A stretch of 64,000 nucleotides of DNA from Methylobacterium haplocladii (GTDB lineage: Bacteria > Pseudomonadota > Alphaproteobacteria > Rhizobiales > Beijerinckiaceae): positions 62,001-126,000 of the forward strand of contig NZ_BJZT01000005.1 of the NCBI RefSeq assembly GCF_007992175.1. Reading direction: 5' to 3'. A program made the translations under genes and the position numbers. The notes under the pieces were generated by a model. It saw nothing but the letters and a program-made list of their open reading frames with translations. It was not told where the DNA came from and ran no database searches. Positions 21,152 through 29,646 of this stretch are shown here, in pieces (the stretch's first letter is position 1; the number at the start of each line of letters is the position of its first letter).

Positions 21152-21258
21152 CGCACGCTCTGCCGAACCAGAAACCGGTTCGGCGCCAGAGTGCGCGACA
21201 ATACCGGACATCGAAGCGGCGATCGCGCGGTCAGCCTGGCCCGGTGCCTTGAATGTTG

Positions 21259-21306
21259 CCTATTCGACATTATCTGAGAATAGGAAAATAATGCAAATAA
21301 TTTTCC
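21259..21306. other. Overlapping AT-rich hairpins after the PAS gene
   Basis: Two overlapping inverted repeats: CCTATTC with GAATAGG (21259-21284), and GGAAAAT with ATTTTCC around GCAA (21283-21306), followed by TTTCTT. They could be alternative terminator structures for the PAS gene or a regulatory leader for the next gene. Confidence 0.4.
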
Positions 21307-21407
21307 TTTCTTGAGACGCCTGGGACTGCAAGCCCGTCTTGCAGGGCGTCTTGGGCGAGACCGGCGGCATCGCCATGGTGCCGATCGACACGCCCGGAGC
21401 CCGTTTC

Positions 21408-21716
21408 ATGACAACGTTCGGCAAGCGTCAGCTGCTCAAGCATCTCGGCACGATTCGCGGGAGCGGCAGCCTGTCGATCGGTGAGGGGAGCCGCAGTCTC
21501 GGTTCCGTCTCCTACGAGATCGACAGCTTCGTCGATCGCATGATGTACTCCGCCAACGGCCAGATCGAAGGCGATACCGGTTTGCTCGCCGAGGCCTTCA
21601 AAGCCGGCACCGCGACGCTCGCTCTCGACGGTGGACGCTCCGTCGCCGTAGTGCTCGCCGACCCGGAAGGCAGCCCGACGGCGGAGATCGTGGTGCGGAG
21701 CGCGTTGCCGCTCTGA
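21408..21716 (+). CDS. Hypothetical protein, 102 residues
   Basis: Unrecognised small cytoplasmic protein. ATG 21408 follows GGAG with an 8-base spacer, better than the upstream in-frame starts at 21339 and 21375. The sequence looks beta-rich: LSIGEGSRSLGSVSYEIDSF, GQIEGDTGLLAEAF, ATLALDGGRSVAVVLAD, AEIVVRSALPL. There are no cysteines or membrane segments. It lies 44 bases before the small CxxC secreted protein, so the two may be cotranscribed. Confidence 0.6.
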   Translation: MTTFGKRQLLKHLGTIRGSGSLSIGEGSRSLGSVSYEIDSFVDRMMYSANGQIEGDTGLLAEAFKAGTATLALDGGRSVAVVLADPEGSPTAEIVVRSALPL

Positions 21717-21760
21717 CGTCGTCGCACCCCTCAGTGTCCTCCATCGGAAGAAGTTCGACC

Positions 21761-22003
21761 ATGTGCGGCTCCACGGGATCGCGCGCGACGGCTTGGCTCG
21801 TCGCCTCTCTGCTTCTCGCCGGGTCCGCGGCGTTCGGACCCGCGAACGCGAAGCCGGCGACCCAGCCGGCCGTGTCCGAGGCCGAGAAGCTCAAGGCCAT
21901 CAAGACGCAGGGCGACAAGGCCCAGCGCTCGAACGAGGCGCGCCAGCGCCTCTGGGACCGCAAGATGAAGGCCGTGAGCGGCAGCATCTGCAACGGATGC
22001 TGA
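21761..22003 (+). CDS. Small secreted protein ending in a CxxC motif (paralogue of 12323)
   Basis: An 80-residue precursor with a signal peptide (TAWLVASLLLAGSAAFGPANA, cleavage near ANA-K). The mature chain is a single charged helix (SEAEKLKAIKTQGDKAQRS, NEARQRLWDRKMKAV) ending in SGSICNGC at the very C-terminus. The plan matches the protein at 12323, which ends SGICDGCGK. ATG 21761 follows GGAAG. Function unknown. The cysteine pair at the chain end suggests metal, haem or thiol chemistry in the periplasm. Confidence 0.65.
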   Translation: MCGSTGSRATAWLVASLLLAGSAAFGPANAKPATQPAVSEAEKLKAIKTQGDKAQRSNEARQRLWDRKMKAVSGSICNGC

Positions 22004-22036
22004 CATCGTCCACATTCGTGTCGGCAGCCTCGTCCG

Positions 22037-23698
22037 TCATCCCTCCCGAGCCCGCTCCCGCAGCACGAACTTCTGCACCTTCCCGGTCGAGGTCTTCGGC
22101 AATTCCCCGAAGATGATCTGCCTGGGCAGCTTGTACGGCGCCAGCCGTTCGCGGCACCAAGCGATCAGATCCTCGGCCGAGACTTGCCTGCCGTCCTTGA
22201 GTTCGACGAAGGCGACCGGGGTCTCGCCCCACTTCTCGTCAGGCTTGGCGACCACGGCGGCGGCCGAGACGGCCGCGTGCTTGAACAGCGTATCCTCCAC
22301 CTCGATCGACGAGATGTTCTCGCCGCCGGAGATGATGATGTCCTTCGAGCGGTCCTTCAGCTGAATGTAGCCGTCGGGGTGCTTCACCCCGAGATCCCCC
22401 GAGCGGAACCAGCCGCCGGCAAAGGCAGCCTTTGTGGCCTTCGGGTTCTTGAGGTAGCCGCGCATCACGACATTGCCCTGGAACATCACCTCGCCAATGC
22501 TCTCGCCGTCGGCCGGCAGCGAGGCGAGCGTGTCGGGATCGCGCACGTCGAGGCCTTCGAGGACCGGATAGCGCACGCCTTGACGCGCCTTTTTTGCCGC
22601 GCGCGCGTCGGAGGGAAGGTCGTTCCAGGCTGCGTGCCAGGTGTTGACCACGGCCGGGCCGTAGGTCTCGGTCAGCCCGTAGAGATGAGTCACCTCGAAG
22701 CCGGCGTCGTTCATCGCCGCGAGTACGGCCTCGGGCGGCGGCGCGGCGGCGGTGAGGAAGTGGACCGTGTGCGGCAGGGCCTGCTTCTGGTCGTCGGGGG
22801 CGTTGAGCAGCGTGGACATCACGATCGGCGCGCCGGACAGATGCGTGACCTCATGCTGCGACAGGGCCGCGTACATCGCCGGCGCCCGGACCTGGCGCAG
22901 GCAGACATGGGTGCCGGCGACGATCGAGAGCGACCAGGGAAAGCACCAGCCGTTGCAGTGGAACATCGGCAGCGTCCAGAGATAGACGGCGTGCTGCGCG
23001 AGGTTCGCCGTGATGACGTTGCCGAGCGCCAGCAGGGCCGCGCCGCGGTGGTGATAGACCACGCCCTTCGGATCGCCCGTGGTGCCGGAGGTGTAGTTGA
23101 GCGAGATCGCGTCCCACTCGTCGGCGGGCATCGCCCAGTCGTGTTCGGGATCGCCCTTCTCCAGAAACGCCTCGTACGCGATCTTGCCGAGGGGCTCGCC
23201 CGCTCCGGTGAAGACGGGATCGTCGACGTCGATCACATATGGCTTCACCTTCGCCTGCTTGAGAGCGGCACGGGCCGTCATCGCGAATTCGCGGTCGACG
23301 ATCAGCGCCTTGGCCTCGCCGTGGTCGAGGCAGAAGCCGATGGCCGCGGCGTCGAGCCGGGTGTTCAGGGTATTGAGCACGGCGCCGGTCATCGGCACGC
23401 CGTAATGGCACTCGATCATTTCGGGCGTGTTGGCGAGCAGCACCGCCACGGTGTCACCCCGGCCGACCCCGCGCTTGGCGAGAGCGGAAGCGAGGCGGCG
23501 GCAGCGGGCGTAGAGATCGCCATAGGCGCGGCGCAGATCCCCGTGGATCACCGCAATGTGCTCGGGGAAGGTGCGGGCGGCCCGGTCGAGATAGGTCAGG
23601 GGCGTCAGCGGCTGGTGGTTGGCCGGATTCCGGTCGAGATCCCGGTCGTAGATCGATTTCTTGGAGGTCTTTGCCGATTTCGGCTTGGTCTTGGACAT
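22037..23698 (-). CDS. Acyl-CoA synthetase (AMP-binding ligase)
   Basis: Activates a fatty or other carboxylic acid to its CoA thioester through an acyl-AMP intermediate. It is 553 residues. The phosphate loop is YTSGTTGDPKGVVYHHRGA, the adenine region HLYGLTETYGPAVV, then GWFRSGDLGVKHPDGYI and KDIIISGGENISSIEVE; the family catalytic Lys is expected in the C-terminal GKVQKFVLRE. It resembles the FadD/DMSP-lyase-associated acyl-CoA synthetase branch. ATG 23698 follows GGGAGGA at good spacing. The substrate cannot be fixed from sequence. Confidence 0.9.
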   Translation of the reverse strand: MSKTKPKSAKTSKKSIYDRDLDRNPANHQPLTPLTYLDRAARTFPEHIAVIHGDLRRAYGDLYARCRRLASALAKRGVGRGDTVAVLLANTPEMIECHYGVPMTGAVLNTLNTRLDAAAIGFCLDHGEAKALIVDREFAMTARAALKQAKVKPYVIDVDDPVFTGAGEPLGKIAYEAFLEKGDPEHDWAMPADEWDAISLNYTSGTTGDPKGVVYHHRGAALLALGNVITANLAQHAVYLWTLPMFHCNGWCFPWSLSIVAGTHVCLRQVRAPAMYAALSQHEVTHLSGAPIVMSTLLNAPDDQKQALPHTVHFLTAAAPPPEAVLAAMNDAGFEVTHLYGLTETYGPAVVNTWHAAWNDLPSDARAAKKARQGVRYPVLEGLDVRDPDTLASLPADGESIGEVMFQGNVVMRGYLKNPKATKAAFAGGWFRSGDLGVKHPDGYIQLKDRSKDIIISGGENISSIEVEDTLFKHAAVSAAAVVAKPDEKWGETPVAFVELKDGRQVSAEDLIAWCRERLAPYKLPRQIIFGELPKTSTGKVQKFVLRERAREG

Positions 23699-23763
23699 CG
23701 TCGGTCCTCCCGGGACGAGAGTAGCCGGACGCGGGGCGCGATCAATCGGATTCGCCGGACGCG

Positions 23764-23799
23764 AAAAAGCCCGCGACGCCATGGGCGTTGCAGGCTTTT
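23764..23799 (-). terminator. Stem-loop terminator upstream of the acyl-CoA synthetase
   Basis: Inverted repeat with arms at 23765-23780 and 23784-23799, 15 of 16 positions paired including one G-U, loop of three. Read on the minus strand the second arm ends in GGGCTTTTTC, so it could end transcription from the small gene at 23879-24070 before the synthetase. The plus strand also ends in TTTT. Confidence 0.55.
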
Positions 23800-23878
23800 C
23801 GTGATCGTAGGATCGGGTCGGTTCCGGCGTAAGCCGGCTAAACGAGCGCTCTGGTCCCAGCGAGACCTAGGCCCGGAC

Positions 23879-24070
23879 TCAGCGGTCGTGGCCGTTCAAG
23901 AGCTTCTCGATTGCGGCGAGACCGCTGCGCTCGGCAGCTTCTTCCGTGGTCTGCAGCCGGTCGGCCCGCTGGAAGAGCTTGCCATGACGTCGGATCGCCC
24001 AGGTGAAGTGTCCAGCCGGGCGCTCGCATGCTGCGATTTCGAGGGTGTAGGGATTCGCTGTGTTGCTCAT
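23879..24070 (-). CDS. Small conserved-looking hypothetical protein, 63 residues
   Basis: Starts at ATG 24070. The sequence reads like a small globular protein: YTLEIAACERPAGHFTWAIRR, then HGKLFQRADRLQTTEEAAERSG and a C-terminal helix. The FTWAIRRHGKLFQRAD segment looks like the beta-hairpin of small uncharacterised Methylobacterium proteins, but I cannot name a family. A stem-loop terminator follows it. Confidence 0.6.
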   Translation of the reverse strand: MSNTANPYTLEIAACERPAGHFTWAIRRHGKLFQRADRLQTTEEAAERSGLAAIEKLLNGHDR

Positions 24071-24385
24071 GGTGAAGGATATAGGGCTGCCCCCCTGCTT
24101 CGGCTACCGCATCGCCGCATATGTCGGTTGCGGGCAATTGATGGAACCGGCGTGATTGACTTTCCGGAGGCGATCATCGACACGGCGGCCCGTTCACGTC
24201 TCTCATAAAAACCCTGTTCTCGGGCGTCTTTAACCCCGGCCACGGCAGCGCAGTGGGAGTTTTGTGAGAAGCATTCAGTCTCGATGGTGCCCGCATCCGG
24301 CAGGCGGCCTTGCGGTGCCGAACCCGTCACCGGATCGGAACGCCCGCATGCCCCGCACGACCCGAGCCACGATCTCCGGGCCGTC

Positions 24386-26167
24386 ATGGCGAGCCTGACG
24401 GCAAGCGGCGGCGCGCCGCTGCCCCCCTCTCAAACGGGCTCGGCCAGGCTGACGGGTATCACCGCTTCGGCCTCGCGAAGGGCCAGCGGCGTGCTCGACT
24501 CGGCCGAGCGCGGCCACCTGCGCGCCTGCGCGCTGCTTCTCGTCATCGCCCTCGTCTGCTTCCTGCCGGGCTTCGTGTCGCTGCAGCCGATGGACCGCGA
24601 CGAGCCGCGTTTCGCCCAGGCCTCCAAGCAGATGCTGGAGACGGGCGACTTCGTCGACATCCGCTTTCAGGGAGAGGCGCGCCACAAGAAGCCGGTGGGC
24701 ATCTACTGGGCGCAGGCCGCCACCGTCGCCGTGGGCGAGGCGCTCGGGATCGACAACGCTCGCACCACCATCGCGCTCTACCGGCTGCCCTCGCTGATCG
24801 GTGCGCTCGCGGCCTCGCTCATCGCCTACTGGGCGGCGCTCGCGTTCATGCCTCGGCGTGGTGCGGTGCTGGCGGCAGCGCTCTTCACCGCCTGCCTGAT
24901 GCTCTCGGCCGAGGCACGCCTCGCCAAGACCGACGCCCTCCTCACAGCCTGCGCGGTGGCGGCGATGGGCGCGCTGGCCCGCGCTTGGCTCGGCCGTGTG
25001 CGGCTGGAGCGCGAACGCGCTCCGCCCTCACGCGGCACCGCTCTGATCTTCTGGCTCGCCGTTGCTCTCGGCATCCTGGTCAAGGGGCCGATGGTGCCGC
25101 TGTTCGCCGGCCTCGCCGCCCTGGTGCTGGCGATCCGCGAACAATCCTGGCGCTGGCTGCTGGCGCTGCGGCCGCTGCCCGGCTTCGTACTGACGCTCGC
25201 GATCGTCGCGCCGTGGTTCCTGGCCATCGCCTGGAAGAGCGGCGGCGCCTTCTACGGCGAGGCGGTCGGCCACGACATGCTGGCGAAGGTCGGGACCGGC
25301 GCGGAAAAGCACTGGGCTCCTCCCGGCGCCTATCTCGGCGTGTTTTTCGCCACCTTCTGGCCCGGGGCGGCCTTCGCCGTTCTCAGCGTTCCGTTCGCCT
25401 GGCGAAACCGCCGCGAGGACGCGGTCGCCTTCCTCCTCGCCTGGATCGTACCGGCCTGGCTGCTGTTCGAGGCGGTGCCGACCAAGCTGCCGCACTACGT
25501 CCTGCCGCTGATGCCGGCCGTTGCGATCCTCACCGTGCTGGCGTTGGCCGGAGCTCCGGTGTCGCGCCGCCGCTGGGAAACCGTGGTCGCCGGCCTCGTG
25601 GTGGCCGTGCCGTTCGGCATCACGATCGGGCTCATCGGCGTCGGCTGGCAGCTCGACCGAACGGTTCCGTGGCTCGGCTTGCCGCTTCTGCTTGCGGCCT
25701 GTGCCCTGGCGGCCCTCGCCTGGGCGATGTTCGCCCGCGGCGTCGGCGAGGGCGCGCTGGTTCTTGCGGTCGGGGCGGGGGCGGTCCTCTCGGCCGGGGT
25801 CTTCGGACTGTCGCAGACGGAGGTGCCCGCCCTCAAGCTGTCGCCGCGCCTCGCCGCGATCCGCGACGGCCTGCCGTGCGAGGCGGTGCAGACGGCGAGC
25901 CTCGGCTACCGTGAGCCGAGCCTCGTGTTCCTGATCGGCACGAATTTGGCCACGCCGAGTACGGGCGCGGAGGCAGCCGCCTTCCTGCGCGCAGGCGGCT
26001 GCCGTCTGGTCTTCGTCGAAAGCCGCTATGCGCAGGACTTCGCGACGGCCACCGCGGGGCTCGATGCCACGCGCGTCGGCGTGGTCTCGGGCTTCAACAT
26101 CAACACCGGCCGGCGGACCGAGCTCTCGGCCTACGCCACCGGGCTCGCCGGAGCGCCTGCGCCATGA
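24386..26167 (+). CDS. Glycosyltransferase family 39 (ArnT/PMT-like) membrane protein
   Basis: Polytopic inner-membrane transferase that moves a sugar from a polyprenyl-phosphate donor to an acceptor on the periplasmic side. ATG 24386 gives 593 residues with about ten or more membrane helices. The catalytic first loop is typical: DRDEPRFAQASKQMLETGDF and ARHKKPVGIYW. The C-terminal 100 residues form a soluble periplasmic part. It overlaps the next gene by 4 bases (ATGA) and forms an operon with a GT2 and a LAB_N protein, suggesting lipid A or envelope glycan modification. The exact start is uncertain; the frame continues upstream to 24284. Confidence 0.85.
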   Translation: MASLTASGGAPLPPSQTGSARLTGITASASRRASGVLDSAERGHLRACALLLVIALVCFLPGFVSLQPMDRDEPRFAQASKQMLETGDFVDIRFQGEARHKKPVGIYWAQAATVAVGEALGIDNARTTIALYRLPSLIGALAASLIAYWAALAFMPRRGAVLAAALFTACLMLSAEARLAKTDALLTACAVAAMGALARAWLGRVRLERERAPPSRGTALIFWLAVALGILVKGPMVPLFAGLAALVLAIREQSWRWLLALRPLPGFVLTLAIVAPWFLAIAWKSGGAFYGEAVGHDMLAKVGTGAEKHWAPPGAYLGVFFATFWPGAAFAVLSVPFAWRNRREDAVAFLLAWIVPAWLLFEAVPTKLPHYVLPLMPAVAILTVLALAGAPVSRRRWETVVAGLVVAVPFGITIGLIGVGWQLDRTVPWLGLPLLLAACALAALAWAMFARGVGEGALVLAVGAGAVLSAGVFGLSQTEVPALKLSPRLAAIRDGLPCEAVQTASLGYREPSLVFLIGTNLATPSTGAEAAAFLRAGGCRLVFVESRYAQDFATATAGLDATRVGVVSGFNINTGRRTELSAYATGLAGAPAP

Positions 26168-26922
26168 CCGCGGATTCCATCTCCCCCCTGCGCCTGAGCG
26201 TGGTCGTGCCGGTGAAGAACGAGGCCGGCAACATCGAGGCGCTGGTCTCCGAGATCGACCGGGCCTGCTCCGGACTTGGCCCCTTCGAGGTCATCTATGT
26301 CGACGACGGCTCCACCGACGCGACGTTGTCCACGCTCCAGGCTCTGAAGGCCCGGACGCCCTGGCTGCGGATCGTCCGGCATGACCGCAGCGGTGGCCAG
26401 AGTGGCGCGGTGCGCAGCGGCGTGCTGCGGGCCCGCGCCCCCGTGATCGCGACGCTCGACGGCGACGGCCAGAACGATCCGGCCTTCATCCCCGCCCTCT
26501 TCGCCGCCCTCGACCAGGGCGGCCCGGGCGTCGGGCTCGCGCAGGGCCAGCGCACGAGTCGCAAGGGGGGCTGGAAGCGGTTCCAGTCCCGCATCGCCAA
26601 CGGCGTGCGCGGACGGGTCCTGAAGGACGCCACACGCGACACCGGCTGCGGCCTCAAGGTGTTTCGCCGCGAGGTCTATCTGGCGCTGCCCTATTTCGAC
26701 GCCCTGCACCGCTTCATGCCGGCGCTGGTGACCCGCGAGGGTTTTGCCGTCGTGCATCGCGACGTCGTCGACCGGCCGCGCTTCACCGGCACCTCGAATT
26801 ACGGGATGTTCGACCGGCTCTGGGTCGGGCTCCTCGATCTGGCCGGGGTCTGGTGGCTGATCCGTCGCCGCCGGCCCGCGCCGCGCGCGAGCGAGAGTAC
26901 CGCCTCGGACGGAATCGGGTGA
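26164..26922 (+). CDS. Glycosyltransferase family 2 (polyprenyl-phosphate sugar synthase type)
   Basis: A 252-residue GT-A fold transferase like dolichol-phosphate mannosyltransferases and ArnC. Motifs: LSVVVPVKNEAGNIEALVSEI, FEVIYVDDGSTDAT, GGQSGAVRSGVLRA, ATLDGDGQNDPAFIP (metal-binding DxD region) and DTGCGLKVFRREV. It lacks the two C-terminal membrane helices of ArnC. It probably makes the lipid-linked sugar donor used by the GT39 enzyme encoded just upstream, with which it overlaps. Confidence 0.88.
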   Translation: MTADSISPLRLSVVVPVKNEAGNIEALVSEIDRACSGLGPFEVIYVDDGSTDATLSTLQALKARTPWLRIVRHDRSGGQSGAVRSGVLRARAPVIATLDGDGQNDPAFIPALFAALDQGGPGVGLAQGQRTSRKGGWKRFQSRIANGVRGRVLKDATRDTGCGLKVFRREVYLALPYFDALHRFMPALVTREGFAVVHRDVVDRPRFTGTSNYGMFDRLWVGLLDLAGVWWLIRRRRPAPRASESTASDGIG

Positions 26923-26926
26923 CACC

Positions 26927-27286
26927 ATGCTGATCCAGCTCGCCGAGGACCTGCCGGCCTATTTCTACGAGGTCTTCGTTACCCGTTTCGACTTCTGGTT
27001 GGTATTCGGCATCCTCGCGCAGCTCGTGTTCGGCTCGCGCTTCATCCTGCAGTGGATCGCCAGCGAACGAGAGGGCCGCAGCGTGATGCCGCTCTCGTTC
27101 TGGTTCCTGTCCATCGTCGGCGGCCTGATGACCCTCGTCTACGGCTTCGTGCGCAAGGAACCGGTGATCATCATCGGGCAGGGGCTCTCGACGGGCATCT
27201 ACGTCCGGAACCTCTCGCTGATCTTTCGCGAACGGCGCAGACGATCTCAGCGCGACTTCGATGCGGCTTCGACGGACCCGCGCTGA
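26927..27286 (+). CDS. LAB_N (lipid-A-disaccharide synthase N-terminal domain) membrane protein
   Basis: A 119-residue protein with three membrane helices matching the LAB_N domain: FDFWLVFGILAQLVFGSRFI, QWIASEREGRSVMPLSFWF and LSIVGGLMTLVYGF, then LSTGIYVRNLSLIF. The domain occurs alone beside GT2 and GT39 genes in many alphaproteobacteria, supporting a lipid glycosylation operon. Its biochemical role is unknown; it may flip or hold the lipid carrier. ATG 26927 is four bases after the GT2 stop. Confidence 0.88.
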   Translation: MLIQLAEDLPAYFYEVFVTRFDFWLVFGILAQLVFGSRFILQWIASEREGRSVMPLSFWFLSIVGGLMTLVYGFVRKEPVIIIGQGLSTGIYVRNLSLIFRERRRRSQRDFDAASTDPR

Positions 27287-27425
27287 AGTCGCGGCAGTTA
27301 TCAACCTAAAATTGTTAGTCTAGTCGTCATGCTCGTCTCGCGTCGGCTCGTGCAACTCAGCAAAATACGCCGTTTATCGCGTCTTGATTTTTGCTAAGAC
27401 AACGAGGCTCGCGAGAAAGGCCAAT

Positions 27426-28022
27426 ATGGCGGAGTTTCCTCCCTTCTACGACAACCTCGCCGCCTGCCATGTCGAACTCTGGCAGCGCCTGAAGGACGGC
27501 GTGACCGACCGCGACAGCGCCTTCCACACGCCGGCGTTGGCGACGATCGACCCGCACGGGCGTCCGCAGGTGCGCGCCGTCGTGTTGCGCGACGCCGACC
27601 GGGCGGCCGGCACCTTGCGCTTCCACTGCGACCGGCGCTCGGAGAAGGCCGCCGAGATCGCTACGACACGCACCGCCGCGCTCCAGGCCTACGACCGCGA
27701 CGCGAAGATGCAGATCCGGGTCGACGGTACCGCCGAACTCCACACCGACGGCTGGTTCGCGGAATCGATCTGGACCCAGGCCCAGCCGATGAGCCGGGCG
27801 GTCTACGGCATCGCGCCCGGCCCCGGCACCGCCTTGCCGAACGGCGGCGACTACACGCTGCCCGACCGGGACGAGGCGATCCTCGCCGGCCGCGAGAATT
27901 TCTGCGTGGTCGTCCTGCGCGCCGAGCGCCTGGAGTTCCTCTACCTCGACCGCCGCGGCCATCGCCGCGCCCTCTGGCTGCGCAGCGAGGCGGGCTGGGT
28001 GGAGACTTGGCTGGCGCCTTGA
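27426..28022 (+). CDS. Pyridoxamine 5'-phosphate oxidase-like flavoprotein
   Basis: A 198-residue split-barrel protein of the PNPOx-like family that would bind FMN. Visible features: PALATIDPHGRPQVRAVVLRDADR at the start of the barrel, RFHCDRRSEKAAEI and the C-terminal VLRAERLEFLYLDRRGHRRA. It lacks enough of the PdxH hallmark residues to be called the vitamin B6 enzyme. ATG 27426 is chosen; the upstream extension has no family character. A 139-base spacer before it is rich in A and T. Confidence 0.82.
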   Translation: MAEFPPFYDNLAACHVELWQRLKDGVTDRDSAFHTPALATIDPHGRPQVRAVVLRDADRAAGTLRFHCDRRSEKAAEIATTRTAALQAYDRDAKMQIRVDGTAELHTDGWFAESIWTQAQPMSRAVYGIAPGPGTALPNGGDYTLPDRDEAILAGRENFCVVVLRAERLEFLYLDRRGHRRALWLRSEAGWVETWLAP

Positions 28023-28026
28023 GGGC

Positions 28027-29214
28027 TCAGGCCACGGCCGCCATCCGTGAAAACGCTGCCTCGAGATCCGCCTTCAGATCCTCCATGTCCTCGAGTCCGA
28101 TATGGAAGCGGAGCGCCGGCCCTTCCGGCTTCCAGCGGGTGGCGGTGCGGTAGAGGGTCGGGTCGAAGGGGATGACGAGGCTCTCGAAGCCGCCCCAGGA
28201 AAAGCCCATCCCGAACAGTTCGAGCCCGTCGAGCATCGCGGCGAGGCCGTCCTCGGAGACGGGGTTGAGGATCACACCGAACAGGCCGGAGGCTCCCAGA
28301 AAGTCGCGCTTCCAAATGGCGTGGCCGGGATCGTCGGGGAGTGCCGGGTGCAGTACCCGGGCGACCTCCGGCCGGCCCTGAAGCCACTCCGCCATGGCGA
28401 GGCCGCGCTGCCCGTGCTCGCGCAGCCGGAGCCCCATCGTCCGCAAACCCCGCAATCCCAGAAAAATATCTTCGGGGCCGGCGCAGGGGGCGAAGTGCTC
28501 GTAGGTGCGCTTGATCGCCGGATACCAGCGCTCGGTCGCCGAGACGAGGCCGATCAGCAGGTCGGAGCCGCCCGAGAGATACTTGGTGCCGGCTTCCACC
28601 GCGATGTCGACGCCGCGCTCGTGCGGGGGAAACAGCAGCGGCGTCGCCCAGGTGTTGTCCATGATCACCGCGCCGCCACGGGCATGCATCGCGTCGGCGA
28701 TCGCCGGCACGTCCTGCATCTCGAAGGTCTGGGAGCCCGGCGCCTCGACGAGTACGGCCTTGGTATTCTCGCGCATGAGCGCGGCGATCCCCGCGCCCGC
28801 CAGCGGATCGTAATACTCCACCTCGACGTCGTAGCGCTTCAGCACCCCATCGCAGAAGATGCGGGTCGGGCGGTAGGCCGAGTCGGTCACGAGCAGGTGA
28901 TCGCCGGCACTCACGACGGCCATCAGGGCGATGGTGAGCGCCGAGAGGCCCGACGGCGTCAGCACCGTGCCGGCCGCCCCCGCGATCTCGGTCCAGGCCT
29001 CGGACAGCGCGTCCATCGTCGGCGTGCCGGAGGTGCCGTAATTGTAGCGCCCGCGCCGATGCTTGATGTCGTCGTAGGTCGGATAGAGGACCGTCGAACC
29101 GCGATAGATCGGCGTGTTGACGAAGCCGTGCTGGGCGCCCGGGTCGCGGCCTGCGAGCACGAGGCGGGTGTCGGCGCCGAAGCGTCCGAGATCGCGCGGG
29201 GGGGATTTGGACAT
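28027..29214 (-). CDS. metC: Cystathionine beta-lyase
   Basis: PLP enzyme of the Cys/Met metabolism family that cleaves cystathionine to homocysteine, pyruvate and ammonia. It is 395 residues. Family landmarks: TPIYRGSTVLYPTYDD, RRGRYNYGTSGTPTMDALSEA, the cofactor contact region VIMDNTWATPLLFPPHERG and the PLP lysine in GTKYLSGGSDLLIG. The alphaproteobacterial MetC branch has this layout. The stop lies 4 bases from the convergent PNPOx-like gene. No SAM riboswitch is visible upstream. Confidence 0.9.
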   Translation of the reverse strand: MSKSPPRDLGRFGADTRLVLAGRDPGAQHGFVNTPIYRGSTVLYPTYDDIKHRRGRYNYGTSGTPTMDALSEAWTEIAGAAGTVLTPSGLSALTIALMAVVSAGDHLLVTDSAYRPTRIFCDGVLKRYDVEVEYYDPLAGAGIAALMRENTKAVLVEAPGSQTFEMQDVPAIADAMHARGGAVIMDNTWATPLLFPPHERGVDIAVEAGTKYLSGGSDLLIGLVSATERWYPAIKRTYEHFAPCAGPEDIFLGLRGLRTMGLRLREHGQRGLAMAEWLQGRPEVARVLHPALPDDPGHAIWKRDFLGASGLFGVILNPVSEDGLAAMLDGLELFGMGFSWGGFESLVIPFDPTLYRTATRWKPEGPALRFHIGLEDMEDLKADLEAAFSRMAAVA

Positions 29215-29278
29215 GGGCCTCGGGTCGGACGGCGTGTGGGGCGAACGCCGGCCTTTCAGCCTGCCCGGCTTTGCGGCG

Positions 29279-29467
29279 TCAAGTTGCGGGTGTCTCGCGA
29301 AGCGCCAGATCCGGCTGTTCGGTGGCCGCCTCTTCGAAGGCCTGGAGCCAGGCCTGCCGATCCTGCGAGCCTTCCGGATAGGGACATTCGGCGGCAGTCT
29401 TGCCGTAGAGCCGCGCGTTGCGGCCCTGGATGAACGGACTGTCGCTCGCGGTGGCCTGGACGTTCAT
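29279..29467 (-). CDS. Ribosome modulation factor-like protein
   Basis: A 62-residue protein resembling Rmf of alphaproteobacteria: NARLYGKTAAECPYPEGSQDRQAWLQAFEE has the Rmf pattern of a basic Gly-containing helix, the NPYPxGS-like turn and a Trp-containing helix. Rmf dimerises 70S ribosomes in stationary phase. ATG 29467 is used; the longer frame has no family character. It sits 64 bases upstream of metC on the same strand. Confidence 0.6.
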   Translation of the reverse strand: MNVQATASDSPFIQGRNARLYGKTAAECPYPEGSQDRQAWLQAFEEAATEQPDLALRETPAT

Positions 29468-29646
29468 GGGTGTCTCGCGATGGTGTGGCTGACCCGGTGC
29501 GGGCATTATCCACCGTCAACGAGCCTGCGACCGGCCCGTTTCCTGCCAGCATCGTCGCGGGGCGCGTCGCGATGCCGTGCAACGGCTGCAGCCACGGCGT
29601 AGAATCCTTCGCGCCAAAGCTGCCGCTCAGACCCGGAGACCTCCGC

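Noticed and set aside
22184..24208. 674-residue open frame antisense to the acyl-CoA synthetase
   Set aside because: Same GC-driven artefact; the sense strand carries all adenylate-forming enzyme motifs.
28963..29278. SAM riboswitch upstream of metC
   Set aside because: The 64-base spacer between the Rmf-like gene and metC is too short, and no conserved SAM-II or SAM-I core was seen.
29575..29610. CNGCSHG upstream of the peroxidase as a third ICxGC protein
   Set aside because: The motif is internal to an untranslated-looking leader, not at a chain end. No signal peptide precedes it and the peroxidase start at 29647 has its own ribosome site.
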